Below the pieces are notes generated by a model. It saw only the letters and a program-made list of their open reading frames with translations. It did not search any database and had not been told where the DNA came from. A program made the translations under genes and the position numbers. From Anaeramoeba ignava (lineage: Eukaryota; Metamonada; Anaeramoebidae), in NCBI GenBank assembly GCA_028826165.1, contig JAPDFW010000124.1, positions 97,392 to 161,391 of the forward strand: a stretch of 64,000 nucleotides of DNA, given 5' to 3'. Shown in pieces: positions 10,201-21,945 of the stretch; within the stretch, counting starts at the first letter, position 1, and each line of letters begins with the position of its first letter.

Positions 10201-12754
10201 TGATACTTATCTGGGGTGTTTCCGCGATAATATCTTTTTAGCTCAATCATCATGATCAAAGTGTACATGTCAATATAACTATTCATTATCATTTTGATCG
10301 AATTATCCTTAGCTGTCAGTTGAACAATTTTTTGTTCAAAATCAATTGATAATTCTAATTGTGATTCGTATTTTCTCACAACTCTTGTCCCGTCTTCCAG
10401 AACAAGTCTGAAATGCTCATCGCCAAAATGGATGATTCCTGGTTTTTGTGTGAAATCCGGATACAGAAGAATTATCGGCATCTGACCTTTTCTTGATGCA
10501 AAAAAACGGGCAACAATTGAGTTCCAATTTTCCGCTCCAATTTTTTCAAAGTATTTTTTGCATGTTTCAACTGATTCAAATACTGGTTCAGCTGGAGGGT
10601 TTTTTTCTGCCTCCTTTATGCTTCTATCTCCATAACTCCAATCACCTCCAACATTTCCTTTTTCATGCAAAAGTTCAAATAAATCTTGTTTTGGCGTTAT
10701 TGATTCTTTTTTTTGCAATTGAGCTTGTTTCAATTTTTCATTCTGTTCCTTTTCTAATTGTTGCCTTATTCTTCTTAATCTTGCTTGTTTGTCAACTGTT
10801 GGCAATGGAACTATTTTCTCATCTGAAAAATTTTGTGAGTGTGATTTTGTTGTAATTCTTTGCATTCCAGTGAATCCTTTTAAGAAAAGTATTTTTCCTG
10901 AATTGATATGAAATAATTTGATTGTTTCGAATAAAAGTTCGAATAAAGTGTATGGAAAGGAAACTTGCCATTGATCATCTAATAGATTTGATTTTATAAC
11001 GATAGCATTTTTTGATTCTTTGCTTTTCCAGAACTTTATAAATTAAAATTTTTAAATTTTAATTTTAGTTTTAATTTTAATATTAATTTTAGTTTTAATT
11101 TTAATTTTAATATTATTAAATTACTTCAAGATCATTCAATTTACATCCAAATGATGCAACTGAAATTGTATTCAATTCAATTTTCTCTGATCTTAAATGC
11201 AAAAAACCTTCTAAAATTTCTTCATTTTCATGAAGTTTTTTATACTTAACAGGAAAATCAAGAACTTCTGATTTTTGAATAGCATTAGCAATAATTTTAG
11301 TAACAGAATTATCACCCAATTTAAGATCCAAAATAGAAAAAAGAGATAAACCTTGAATAGGAGTTGAAATTATTGATTTTTTAAAAGCATTTTTGAATTG
11401 ATTCATTAAAGAAGAGTCTCGATCTGTAAATTTACTAAACAAAGGAGTTGCATATTTGAAAGTATAATTTTCATATTCTATTATAATAATCACATGATGC
11501 GGAGAATACTGAGATGTTTTATCAAGGTATTCTGCAATTGCTTGTTTCATTAGAAAATCAAATGCAATTGAATTTTTTAAATCACTGATGTTTTGTGAAA
11601 AATAACAATTCAATGTTTCTTTAGTTAGATCAGAAAGTATCACTAAAAATGCGCGCGATTCATCGTATTCATCTTTGCTGATTTGTTTGTTGATCTTGAT
11701 TTCTGTTTCTGATATTTGTCTTGATATTCCTCTTGCAAATGGAGATTTTGGAACAAATTCTGTGTTTTGTGATGCTTTTTTAAATCCTGAAATGAATTCC
11801 ATTAATTTCTCTTCATCTTCCATTAGTTCTTTGGCTGTGAAACAAACATTTTTTTCTATTCCATTTTCAATTCCTGCTTCAGATAAAGTTTTAAAGTTTT
11901 CATATGGAATTTTTCTTTTTATTTTAATTTTATAAATGAATTTTAATTTTATAAATGAATTTTGATTTTAATTTTAATTTTAATTTTAATTTTAATTTTA
12001 ATTTTATAAATGAATTTTAATTTTAACTTTAATTTTAATTATAATTTTAATTTTAATTTTAATTTTAATTTTAATTTTAATTTTAATTTTAATTTTAATT
12101 TTAATTTTAATTTTAATTTTAAATTTTATAAATCAATTTTAATTTTATTTTTAATTATAATTTTAATTTTAATTTTAATTTTAATTTTAATTTTAAATTT
12201 TTTTAATTTTAATTTTAATTTTAATTTTAATTTTATAAATGAATTATAATTTTATTTTTAATTTAAATTTTAATTTTAATTTATAATTTTAATTTAATTT
12301 TAATTTTTAATTTTTAATTTTAATTTTAATTTTATAATTTTAATTTTAATTTTAATTTTTTAATTTTAATTTTATAAATGAATTTTAATTTTAATTTTAA
12401 TTTTAATTTTAATTTTAATTTTAATTTTAATTTTAATTTTAATTTTAATTTTAATTTTAATTTTAATTTTAATTTTAATTTTAATTTTAATTTTAATTTT
12501 AATTTTAATTTTAATTTTAATTTTATAATTTAATTTTAATTTTATAATTTAATTTTAATTTTAATTTTGATTTTATAAATGAATTTTAATTTTAATTTTA
12601 ATTTTAATTTTAATTTAAATTATAATTTAGGGAAAATTGTTTCCATTGCTTCTAAAAGTTGTTGTGAAAATAAACTTTGATCTTTTATTGAAATTGGTTG
12701 ATTAATAACCATACTAATCCAATCAAGTAATTCTTTTTTTTTTCTTGAATACAT
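7221..12754 (-). CDS. CH-domain protein with tandem PH-like modules
   Basis: I join three pieces. The first runs from ATG at 12754 to about 12630 and encodes MYSRKKKELLDWISMVI...ETIFPK, the first half of a calponin-homology/EB1-type CH domain. The second is 11914-11125: IPYENFKTLSEAGIENG and FTAKELMEDEEKLMEFI complete the CH domain. The third is 11033-7221. The junction 11125/11033 is clean: GAA then GTAATT donor, TAAAG acceptor, phase 0, reading LNDLE-FWKSKESKN. The long third exon (1270 codons) shows several ~100-residue beta-rich units ending in an amphipathic helix, for example around 10540-9850 and near 7400-7225, resembling PH or PH-like folds. A short basic coiled coil (DKQARLRRIRQQLEKEQNEK) lies near 10780. 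The first junction has no visible GT donor. I do not recognise a named family; a cortical actin or membrane adaptor role is inference. Confidence 0.6.
11915..12620. repeat. Intron filled with ATAAATGAATTTTAATTTT repeats
   Basis: The stretch between the two halves of the CH domain is almost entirely (AATTTT)n broken by ATAAATGA or ATAAATCA. The same vocabulary fills introns of the WD40 and HID1 genes. The acceptor on the minus strand is ATAAAAAG at ~11915-11922. No GT donor is visible after the FPK codons. Confidence 0.75.
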
Positions 12755-12799
12755 TTCGTTAATTGTTTTTGTTTTGTTTTGTTAATTATTTTTGTTTTT

Positions 12800-12825
12800 A
12801 AAAAAATGAAAAAAATGAAATTAAA
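12800..12825 (-). promoter_or_regulatory. Inr-like TTTTTCATTTTTT upstream of the CH-PH gene
   Basis: On the minus strand a doubled TTTCATTTTTTTCATTTTTT lies about 50 bases upstream of the ATG at 12754, matching the motif seen before other genes here. Confidence 0.4.
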
Positions 12826-12864
12826 AATTTAAAAAAATTTTTTTTGCTTTTTTCTCTTTTTTCA

Positions 12865-15050
12865 ATTTTTAATAATAAATTTATTAATAGATTTAAATTT
12901 TATTCCAATTTTATTTAATTTTATATATATTTTATTTAATTTTATTAAATTATTAATTATTCAAAAATTATTCAAAAATATTTATATTTTATTATTTAAT
13001 TTTTTATTTAAATTTTTAATAATAAATTTATTAATAGATTTAAATTTTATTCCAATTTTATTTGATTTTATATATATTTTATTTAATATTATTAAATTAT
13101 TTATTATTCAAAAATATTCAAAATTATTTATATTTTATTATTTAAATTTTTAATTCAATTTTTAATATTTAATAAAAAATTTTATTTCAAAAATTATATA
13201 TATTTTATTTTATTTTTAAATTATTCATTATTCAAAAATATTCAAAATTATTTATATTTTATTATTTAATTTTTAATTCAATTTTTAATAATAAATTTGT
13301 TAATAAATTTAAATTTTATTTCAATTTTATTTAATTTTTATATACTTTATTAAATATTATTAAATTATTTATTATTCAAAAGTATTCAAAAATATTTATA
13401 TTTTATTATTTAATTTTTTAATTCAATTTTTAATAATAAATTTATTAATAAATTTAAATTTTATTCAATTTTTATTTATTTTATATAATTATTTTATTAA
13501 AATATTATTATTATTTCAAAATTATTCAAAATATTTATATTTTATTATTTAAATTTTTATTTAAATTTTTAATAATAAATTTATTAATAAATTTTAAATT
13601 TTATTTTATTTAATTTTATTATATATTTTTATTTTATTAAAAATTATTAATTATTCAAAATTATTCAAAATTATTTATATTTTTATTATTTAATTTTTTA
13701 TTTCAATTTTTAATAATAAATTTATTTATAAATTTAAATTTTATTTCAATTTTATTTGATTTTATATATATTTTATTTAATATTATTAAATTATTTATTA
13801 TTCAAAATTATTCAAAAATATTTATATTTTATTATTTAATTTTTATTTAAATTTTTAATAATAAATTTATTAATAAATTTAAATTTTATTTCAATTTTAT
13901 TTAATTTTATATATACTTTATTAAATATTATTAAATTATTTATTATTCAAAAGTATTCAAAAATATTTATATTTTATTATTTAATTTTTAATTCAATTTT
14001 AATAATAAATTTATTAATTAAATTTAAATTTTATTCCAATTTTATTTAATTTTTATATATATATTATTAAATATTATTAAATTATTAATTATTCAAAATT
14101 ATTCAAAATTATTTATATTTTATTATTTAATTTTTAATTAAATTTTTAATAATAAATTTATTAATAAATTTAAATTTTATTCCAATTTTATTTGATTTTA
14201 TATATATTTTATTTAATTTTATTAAATTATTCATTATTCAAAAATATTTAAAAATATTTATATTTTATTATTTAATTTTTTATTTAAATTTTTAATAATA
14301 AATTTATTAATAAATTTAAATTTTATTTCAATTTTATTTAATTTTATATATATTTTATTTAATATTATTAAATTATTTATTATTCAAAAATATTTAAAAA
14401 TATTTATATTTTTATTATTTAATTTTTTATTTAAATTTTTAATAATAAATTTATTAATAGATTTTCAAAAATTTTATTTAAATATATATTTATATTTTAT
14501 TATTAAATTATTAATTATTCAAAAAGTATTCAAAAATATTTATATTTTATTATTTAAATTTTTATTTAAATTTTTAATAATAAATTTATTAATAAATTTA
14601 AATTTTATTCCAATTTTATTTGATTTTATATATATTTTATTTAATTTTATTAAATTATTAATTATTCAAAATTATTCAAAATTATTTATATTTTATTATT
14701 TAATTTTTATTTAAATTTTTAATAATAAATTTATTAATAAATTTAAATTTTATTTCAATTTTATTTGATTTTTATATAATAAATTATTAAAATTTTTATT
14801 CAAAATTATTCAAAATTATTTATATTTTATTATTTAATTTTTATTTAAATTTTTAATAATAAATTTATTAATAAATTAAAATTTTATTCCAATTTTATTT
14901 GATTTTATATATATTTTATTAAATATTATTAAATTATTAATTATTCAAAATTATTCAAAAATATTTATATTTTATTATTTAATTTTTTAATTCAATTTTT
15001 AATAATAAATTTATTAATAAATTTAAATTTTATTCCAATTTTATTTAATT
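12865..15050. repeat. Satellite A, ~145-bp unit, about 16 copies
   Basis: A tandem satellite is marked by recurring AATAATAAATTTATTAATA at 12871, 13018, (13160 degenerate), 13288, 13431, 13571, 13712, 13857, 14001, 14148, 14294, 14441, 14576, 14721, 14855 and 15001. Spacing is 134-148 bp, most often 145-147. Each unit also holds TTATTCAAAAATATTTATATT. No genes are present. Confidence 0.9.
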
Positions 15051-15148
15051 TGGATTCTTCCAGAAAAAAAATGAAAAATCAAAGTCAATTTTTAATGTTT
15101 TTGTTTTTGTTTTTTTTTTGTTAAATTTCATTTTTTCTTTTTTTTTAA

Positions 15149-15989
15149 ATGGTAAATTTAATTTGAATTTTTAATTTGAATTTTTAATTTGAATTTAATT
15201 TTCTAAAATAGATTAATTTTACTCCAAAAAATTTAGATTTGAATTGGGAAAATATTTTAAACTTTCCAATTCAAGAATTCCAAAAAAATGTAAAAAGAAA
15301 AATGTCAAAAAAAATGTCAAAATTTTAAATTAAAATTTTAAATTAAAAATTGTTAAAAAAGAAAGTTGATAAATCTCTTTTATTAGGTTTAGAAGATCTT
15401 TATGTTCCTTTAATTAGATCTAAAATAAAAGAAACTGATTCAAATTGTTCTGTTAAAAATTTAATTAAACTTTTTCAAATAATTCAATATGTAATTGAAT
15501 TTAAAGAGAATTTAATTAATAAACAAAATTCAACTGAAAGTAAAAAGAAAAAAAAATAAAGAAAAAAAAATCCCGAATTCCAAATTTTTTTATTAAAATT
15601 TTTTTTTATAATTAGATTTGGAAGAAATTAAAAATAAAATGAAAAATTTACAAGCAATTAATTCTAAATTAATTCAAGAAACTGAAGAAAATTTTATTCT
15701 TAGAAAAAATCTTTATTCACTTGAGCAAATTAATTCAAAATTAGAAAGAAAACTTAATGTTGATTTCCAAAATAAAATTTCAAAATTAGAACAAAAAAAT
15801 CAATTTGAAAAATTTCATTCTAAAGATGATTTAAATGAAGAAATTTTCCAAAAAACTTTAAAAAATTTAGAATTAAAATTTGATTTGGAACAATTAAATT
15901 TAATGATTCAAAGAAAAGACCAAAGAATAAAAGAACTTGAATGGGAAATTTTGTTTGTAAGAAACATTTTAACAAAAAATATAAATTGA
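15149..15989 (+). CDS. DZIP1/Iguana-like N-domain plus coiled coil
   Basis: Four exons: 15149-15151 (only the ATG), 15212-15289, 15362-15539, 15616-15989. All junctions are GT-AG (GTAAAT, GTAAAA, GTAAAA donors; introns of 60, 72 and 76 nt) and keep frame. The 210-residue product starts MINFTPKNLDLNWENILNF and continues with LLLGLEDLYVPLI and KNLIKLFQIIQYVIEFKENL. This order (aromatic/Trp start, then LFQ..QY.IEF....L) resembles the N-terminal domain of DZIP1/DZIP1L, a cilium transition-zone and basal-body family. The rest is a Lys/Glu-rich coiled coil. The C2H2 zinc finger that follows this domain in animal DZIP1 is absent. The DZIP1 assignment is by memory of the pattern. The gene converges on CLASP with 10 bp between stops. 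Confidence 0.6.
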
Positions 15990-15999
15990 ATTTTGTTTT

Positions 16000-18900
16000 T
16001 CAATTTGATATTTTTTGCAAATAAATTTTCACTAAATTTTGAATTTGAACACTAAAAATTTTTGACAAATAAATTTCCTCAAAATTTTCAATTGAAAAAC
16101 TAAGTTGAGCCAAGCAAATAATTGTATATTTTCTAATTTCTACATTTTCATCATAAACTAATTTCTTCAAAAAAAATAAAATCAACTTAATCTGTGAAGA
16201 AACTATTTGATTTGAATTTGCAATTTTGATTGTTTGAATCAAAATTTCAAGAACAATTTTAATTGAAATGAAATGACGAGAAACTTGAAAATTTTTGGAA
16301 AATAAATTCCTGATAAATTGAGTTATAATTCCAAAAACTTTTGAAACATCAAGTTTTGAAATGATTAAAGTAATAACTTTTTTCAACATCCAAAATTGAT
16401 TTTCATCTAAAAAATCTGTTTTTGATAAACTTGGCGATATTAATAATTGATTAACAATTTGTTGAGAATAATTCATGAAAAAATCTTCATTTTTTACAAT
16501 TAAAATCTTCTTTAAAATCTCAAGAATAATTTCATCTTCATTTAAATCATGGAAATGATTATTTGTTCTTGATTTTCTTCGTTTTGAATTGGTTTTGATT
16601 CTTTTTATTAATGCTTGAATTATCTCCAAGAATTCTTCATCTTTTTTTGGTTGATTTTCTTCTGATAATATTTGTAATAACTGTCTAAGACTTGCTTCAC
16701 AATTCTCATTTCCTTTTTGAATCATATTTACTAAATACATTATAATTTTGTTTCTTTGGTTTTTCTTTGAGTTCATTATATTATTTGTTTTTGGGAAATC
16801 ATTTTCAATAAATTTTGTTCCTAGTTTTTCTAAATTTCCTCCAAATTCCTTTTCATTTCCCGTATTTTTTTGGAATTGATTCCATTCATTCTGGAAATTT
16901 GGTTCTTCTTTTCGTAAAATATGGGAAATTTTTGTTCTTAATTCATAAGAAAGAAGTGTTAAATTCTTGAAAAATAATTGAGAATCAAGTGTATAAATTG
17001 TTACGATTATAAATTCTGTCATTTTCATTTCTTTTGGTTCTGGATTCTCTAAAAAAATTGATATTTTTTCCATTAGAGTATTGATTTTCATTTTGTTTTT
17101 CATTTCATTTTTGTCAAAAGATTTACACATTTCTTCAATAATTTCAGAAATTAATTGCAAAATGTTTAATTTTGATTTAATAGATTCAGCAGAAAGCAAT
17201 TCTGTTAGGAAATCAAGGATAATTGATTCATCATAAATTGTTATAATTTTATGAATTAAAATATTTGCAATTTGTTTGATTAATTTGTTGTCATTTGATA
17301 GATATTCCACAATTTGAGGAATTATTTTTTCAAGATAATTTTCCATTTGAATTTGATATTGATTAAAAAGTTCCATCAATATTTCCATACAAATTATAAT
17401 AATGCTGATTTCCTTACATTTCATATTATCAATTACTATTTGGATAATTCTATGTAATTGATTTTGATCCTGAATAATTTGTTGGATATATATTTTTAAT
17501 TTATTAAATGATTCTTTTTTTAGATTTAAATTTAATTTTGGATTTGAATTTGAATTTGAATTTGAATTTGATTTTGAATTTAAATTTAATTTTGAATTTG
17601 AATTTGAATTTGAATTTGAATTTGAATTTGAATTTAATTTTGAATTTGAATTTAATTTTGATTTTGAATTTAAATTTAATTTTGAATTTGAATTTGAATT
17701 TGGATTTAATTTTGATTTTGATTTTGATTTTGAATTCGAGAGAATATTGATTATATTAGTGATTGAGTCTTGTTTTTGATTGATTTTGCTTATTGAGGAA
17801 GTTATTTGATAAATTTTTTTTTGGTTCAAATTTTGATTTTTAAATTGATTTTGATTTTGATTTTGATTTTGATTTTGATTTTGATTTTGATTTTGATTTT
17901 GATAATTGATTGAATTCAATTTGAAGTTGTAAGAAATGGATCTTGGAGTATTTCTTTTAATTTTGATTAGATTTTCTTTTTGATTTTGATTTTCATTTTT
18001 AAATTCATTTTTAAATTGAATTTGATTTTCTTTTTTAAATTCATTTTTAAATTCATTTTGATTTTGATTTTTAAATTCATTTTGATTTTGATTTTGAATT
18101 TGATTTTGATTTTTAAATTCATTTTGATTTTTAAATTCATTTTTAAATTGATTTTGAGTTTGATTTTGATTTTGATTTTGATTTTTAAATTCATTTTTAA
18201 ATTCATTTTTAAATTGATTTTGATTTTGATTTTGATTTTGATTTTGATTTTGATTTTGATTTTTAAATTCATTTTTAAATTCATTTTTAAATTCATTTTT
18301 AAATTGAATTTGATTTTGATTTTTAAATTCATTTTGATTTTTAAATTCATTTTTAAATTCATTTTTAAATTGATTTTGATTTTTAAATTCATTTTGATTT
18401 TGATTTTGATTTTTAAATTCATTTTTAAATTCATTTTTAAATTCATTTTTAAATTCATTTTTAAATTGAATTTGATTTTGATTTTTAAATTCATTTTGAT
18501 TTTTAAATTGATTTTTAAATTCATTTTTAAATTCATTTTTAAATTCATTTTTAAATTGATTTTGATTTTGATTTTTAAATTCATTTTGATTTTTAAATTG
18601 ATTTTGATTTTTAAATTCATTTTGATTTTGATTTTGATTTTCTTTTTTAAATTGATTTTTAAATTTATTTTGATTTTGATTTTGATTTTGATTTTGATAA
18701 TTGATTGAATTCAATTTGAAGTTGTAAGAAATGGATCTTGGAGTATTTCTTTTAATTTTGATTGGATTTTCTTTTTGATTTTGATTTTGATTTTTAAATT
18801 GATTTTGATTTTTAAATTGATTTTGATTTTGATTTTTAAATTCATTTTGATTTTTAAATTCATTTTGATTTTGATTTTTAAATTGAATTTGATTTGGAAT

Positions 18901-19823
18901 TTGATTTGGAATTTGATTTGGATTTGAAGTTTCCTTGAATAATAAATCTTTTCTTATTGGAAGTGCCTCCTTTTCCATTAACAAATATTTTCTTGTTTTT
19001 TCATCTTGTTTCATCATTAATTCTCTTCCTGTTTCTGGGAAATGCTCCAAAAAAATCCACATTGCTTTCCTTGCTGTTTTTCTTGATTCTTTTTGAGAAT
19101 CATGCAAGGAAACTGCTAATATTTCTTTGATATCATCTTCAAAAAAAAATAATTGATCTGTAGATAGTTTCCTCAAGAATAAATAGGTATATTTAATAGA
19201 TTTTATTCTTAAATCTGGGTTATGAGAAATCATATTATTCTTAATATAAGGAATAATTTGAGGCACATTAATATTTTTGCAAACTTGTTTAATACAATTA
19301 TGACATGATTTGGAAATAACTTCGTTTCTTGATCCTGATGATTTGAATAAACTTGGAAATAAATTCTCAAATCCACTTTGGAATTGATTTCTCAAAACTC
19401 TTGATAAATGAACAATAAAAAAACAAATTTGTTTAACTAAAGTAGAACGTAAATTTAAAACTTGCAAAGAAATTAAATTCAAACAACTTGAAATTAATTC
19501 TGGAAATTGACCAAATTTTGGATAAATATCTCCATTTAAAATTCCATGAAATCGGATAATTCCTTCATGTCTAATAGACCATTGCTCATTTTTAAGTGAA
19601 TTCTTAAATTTGATAATTTCTTTTTCAAGTTCTTCTTTTGATCCAATCTAATTTTTTCAAAATAAAAAATGGAAAAGAAAAAAATGAATTTTAATTTTTT
19701 TTTCAAAATAAAATTTACAAATATTTTTGAAACTTCTTCTCCAACTTTTTCCCAACCAATATGTTGAAAAGCTTCTTTTTTCCATTGGTTATTTTGATTA
19801 TTTGAAATTTTTCCAAATTCCAT
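16000..19823 (-). CDS. CLASP-family microtubule-associated protein
   Basis: Two exons: 19823-19719 (35 codons) and 19647-16000, with donor GTAAAT and acceptor AAATTAG, phase 0. The product is ~1250 residues. Residues ~40-270 form a CLASP_N/TOG array: EQWSIRHEGIIRFHGIL, the SLQVLNLRSTLVKQICF helix matching the family's DLRS.VV.EAC, then RNEVISKSCHNCIKQVC and DSQKESRKTARKAMWIF. Residues ~275-745 are Asn/Gln/Lys/Phe low complexity. Residues ~750-1250 are more HEAT-like helices. CLASPs bind microtubule plus ends and promote rescue. Both a basic, Ser-rich stretch and a repeated PRSISYNFKLNSINY block lie in the middle region. No SxIP motif was seen. Confidence 0.85.
17510..18925 (-). repeat. Coding low-complexity tract inside CLASP
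   Basis: About 470 codons built from FKNQNQNEFKNQ and NSNSKLNLNSKS units. A ~90-bp block coding KIKRNTPRSISYNFKLNSIN occurs twice, at ~17905-17995 and ~18700-18790, so part of the tract has grown by segmental duplication. It stays in frame. Confidence 0.85.
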
Positions 19824-20009
19824 TTTTCTTTTTTTTTGATCAAAATTGGGATTTTTTTTTTAAAAAAAAAAGATTTGAAAAAAAACAAAAAAATGATCAA
19901 TTAAATTTTGTTTTCTTTTTGAATAAAAGAAGAACAAAAATGCCAGAAAATAATAACAATAACAATAACATAAATCAATAAGAATAATCCAAACCAATAA
20001 CATTTACAT

Positions 20010-21180
20010 TTGACTTTGAATTATTAAAGTAATAAAATATTGAAATAAAATTAAATAAATTTTTTATTAAATATTTATAATAATTATTAATATATTTTAA
20101 TTATAATTTTAATTATAGATCTTTTTATATTATTATTTTAAATTAAAATATTGTAAGAAATCAAATAATTTCTATTAAAAATGTTGAAATAAAATTAACT
20201 AAATTTTTATTAAATATTTATAATAATTATTAATTTATTTTAATTATAATTATAATTATAGATCTTTTTATATTATTATTTTAAATCAAAATATTGTAAT
20301 AGATTTAATAATTTCTATTAAAAATATTGAAATAAAATTAAATAAAATTTTTTATTAAATATTTATAATAATTATTAATTTGTTTTAATTATAATTATAA
20401 TTATAGATCTTTTTATATTATTATTTTAAATCAAAATATTGTAATAAATTTAATAATTTTTATTAAAAATGTTGAAATAAAATTAAATAAATTTTTATTA
20501 AATATTTATAATAATTTTTAATATGTTTTAATTATAATTATAATTATAGATCTTTTTATATTATTATTTTTAAATTAAAATATTGTAATAGATTTAAATA
20601 ATTTTATTAAAAATATTGAAATAAATTTAAATAAAGGTGAAAATTTTTATTAAATATTTATAATAATTATTAATTTATTTTAATTATAATTTTAATTATA
20701 GATCTTTTTATATTATTATTTTAAATTAAAATATTGTAATAAATTTAATAATTTTTATTAAAAATATTGAAATAAAATTAAATAAAAAAGGTGAAAAATT
20801 TTTATTAAATATTTATAATAATTATTAATTTATTTTAATTATAATTATAATTATAGATCTTTTTATATTATTATTTTAAATCAAAATATTGTAATAGATT
20901 AAATAATTTTTATTAAAAATATTGAAATAAAATTAAATAAAAAAAGGTGAAAAATTTTTATTAAATATTTATAATAATTATTAATTTATTTTAATTATAA
21001 TTATAATTATAGATCTTTTTATATTATTATTTTAAATCAAAATATTGTAATAAATTTAATAATTTTTATTAAAAATATTGAAATAAAATTAAATAAAAAA
21101 GGTGAAAAATTTTTATTAAATATTTATAATAATTATTAATTTATTTTAATTATAATTTTAATTATAGATCTTTTTTAAAT
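20010..21180. repeat. Satellite B, 143-156-bp unit, eight copies
   Basis: A tandem satellite is marked by TATAGATCTTTTTATATTAT at 20114, 20257, 20402, 20545, 20697, 20852, 21008 and 21163. Early units are 143-145 bp; later ones are 152-156 bp, mainly because an AAAAAGGTGAAAA segment is added. It is unrelated in sequence to satellite A. Confidence 0.9.
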
Positions 21181-21739
21181 ATTAGATTTACTTGAATATT
21201 AGAAGTAAATTAAATAATTTTTTATTGATCTTTTTATTAATAATAAAAATTTTTTTTTCTTTTTTATTTAATTTTATTTCAATTAAAAAGGAGAAGCAAA
21301 AAAGAAAAACAAAAAAATGGAAAGAAGAAAATGAATAAGAATAAGAAAATCAAAGAATTTCCTTTATTTTCTTTTTATTAATTATTGTAAAAAGAACTTT
21401 TTTTTTTTTAATTAAATATTGAACTAATAAAATTTTAATTAAAAAAAAATAAAAAAATTTTTTTCTTTTCTTTTTTTTTCTTTTTATTTTTAATTACTTT
21501 CCATTTATTTTTTAATAATAAAATGAATTAGATCTTATTAATTAAAAAAATTATAAATTAAAATAATTAAATAAAAATAATTAAAATAATTAAAAATGAA
21601 AATTTTTTTTTTCAATTTTTTTTTTACATTTTTTTTTTTGGATTGGATTGAAATTTTTTTAATTGTTTGTTTTTTTTGCTTGTTTAAAAAATATAAAAAA
21701 AACAAAAACAACACATTAAAAAATTAAAATAATTGAAAT

Positions 21740-21807
21740 ATTAATACTTGGTTGTTTGTGGAGTCTATCTAAAAAATAGATAGAGTTCACAAACAACCAA
21801 GTATTAA
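21740..21807. other. Long hairpin (32-bp stem, ~4-base loop)
   Basis: The left arm ATTAATACTTGGTTGTTTGTG is perfectly mirrored by CACAAACAACCAAGTATTAAT (21 bp). After two mismatches the stem resumes for seven more base pairs (CTATCTA/TAGATAG) around a short A-rich loop. It is the most complex sequence in several kilobases of AT-rich spacer and lies in no frame. It could be a structured RNA, a protein-binding palindrome, or the remnant of a small inverted-repeat element. Confidence 0.8.
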
Positions 21808-21817
21808 TTGTTTTAAT

Positions 21818-21945
21818 TATTTGATTTGATTTGATTTGATTTGATTTGATTTGATTTGAGTTGATTTGATTTGATTTGTTGATTTGATTTAATTTGTTGA
21901 TTTAAGTTGATTTGATTTGATTTGATTTGATTTGTTTTGGGTATA
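21818..21945 (+). repeat. (TTGAT)n microsatellite
   Basis: Tandem TGATT pentamers with a few TTGTTGATT interruptions follow the hairpin directly. Confidence 0.85.

Noticed and set aside
12865-15050. Regularly spaced repeats as a CRISPR array
   Set aside because: The whole ~145-bp unit is repeated with no unique spacers; this is a satellite.
17980-18708. 242-codon plus-strand and 217-codon minus-strand repeat frames
   Set aside because: Shadows of the CLASP low-complexity tract.
19940-19978. Short frame MPENNNNNNINQ with a start context
   Set aside because: Only 12 codons, and no splice donor or continuing exon was found before satellite B; it may be a gene remnant.
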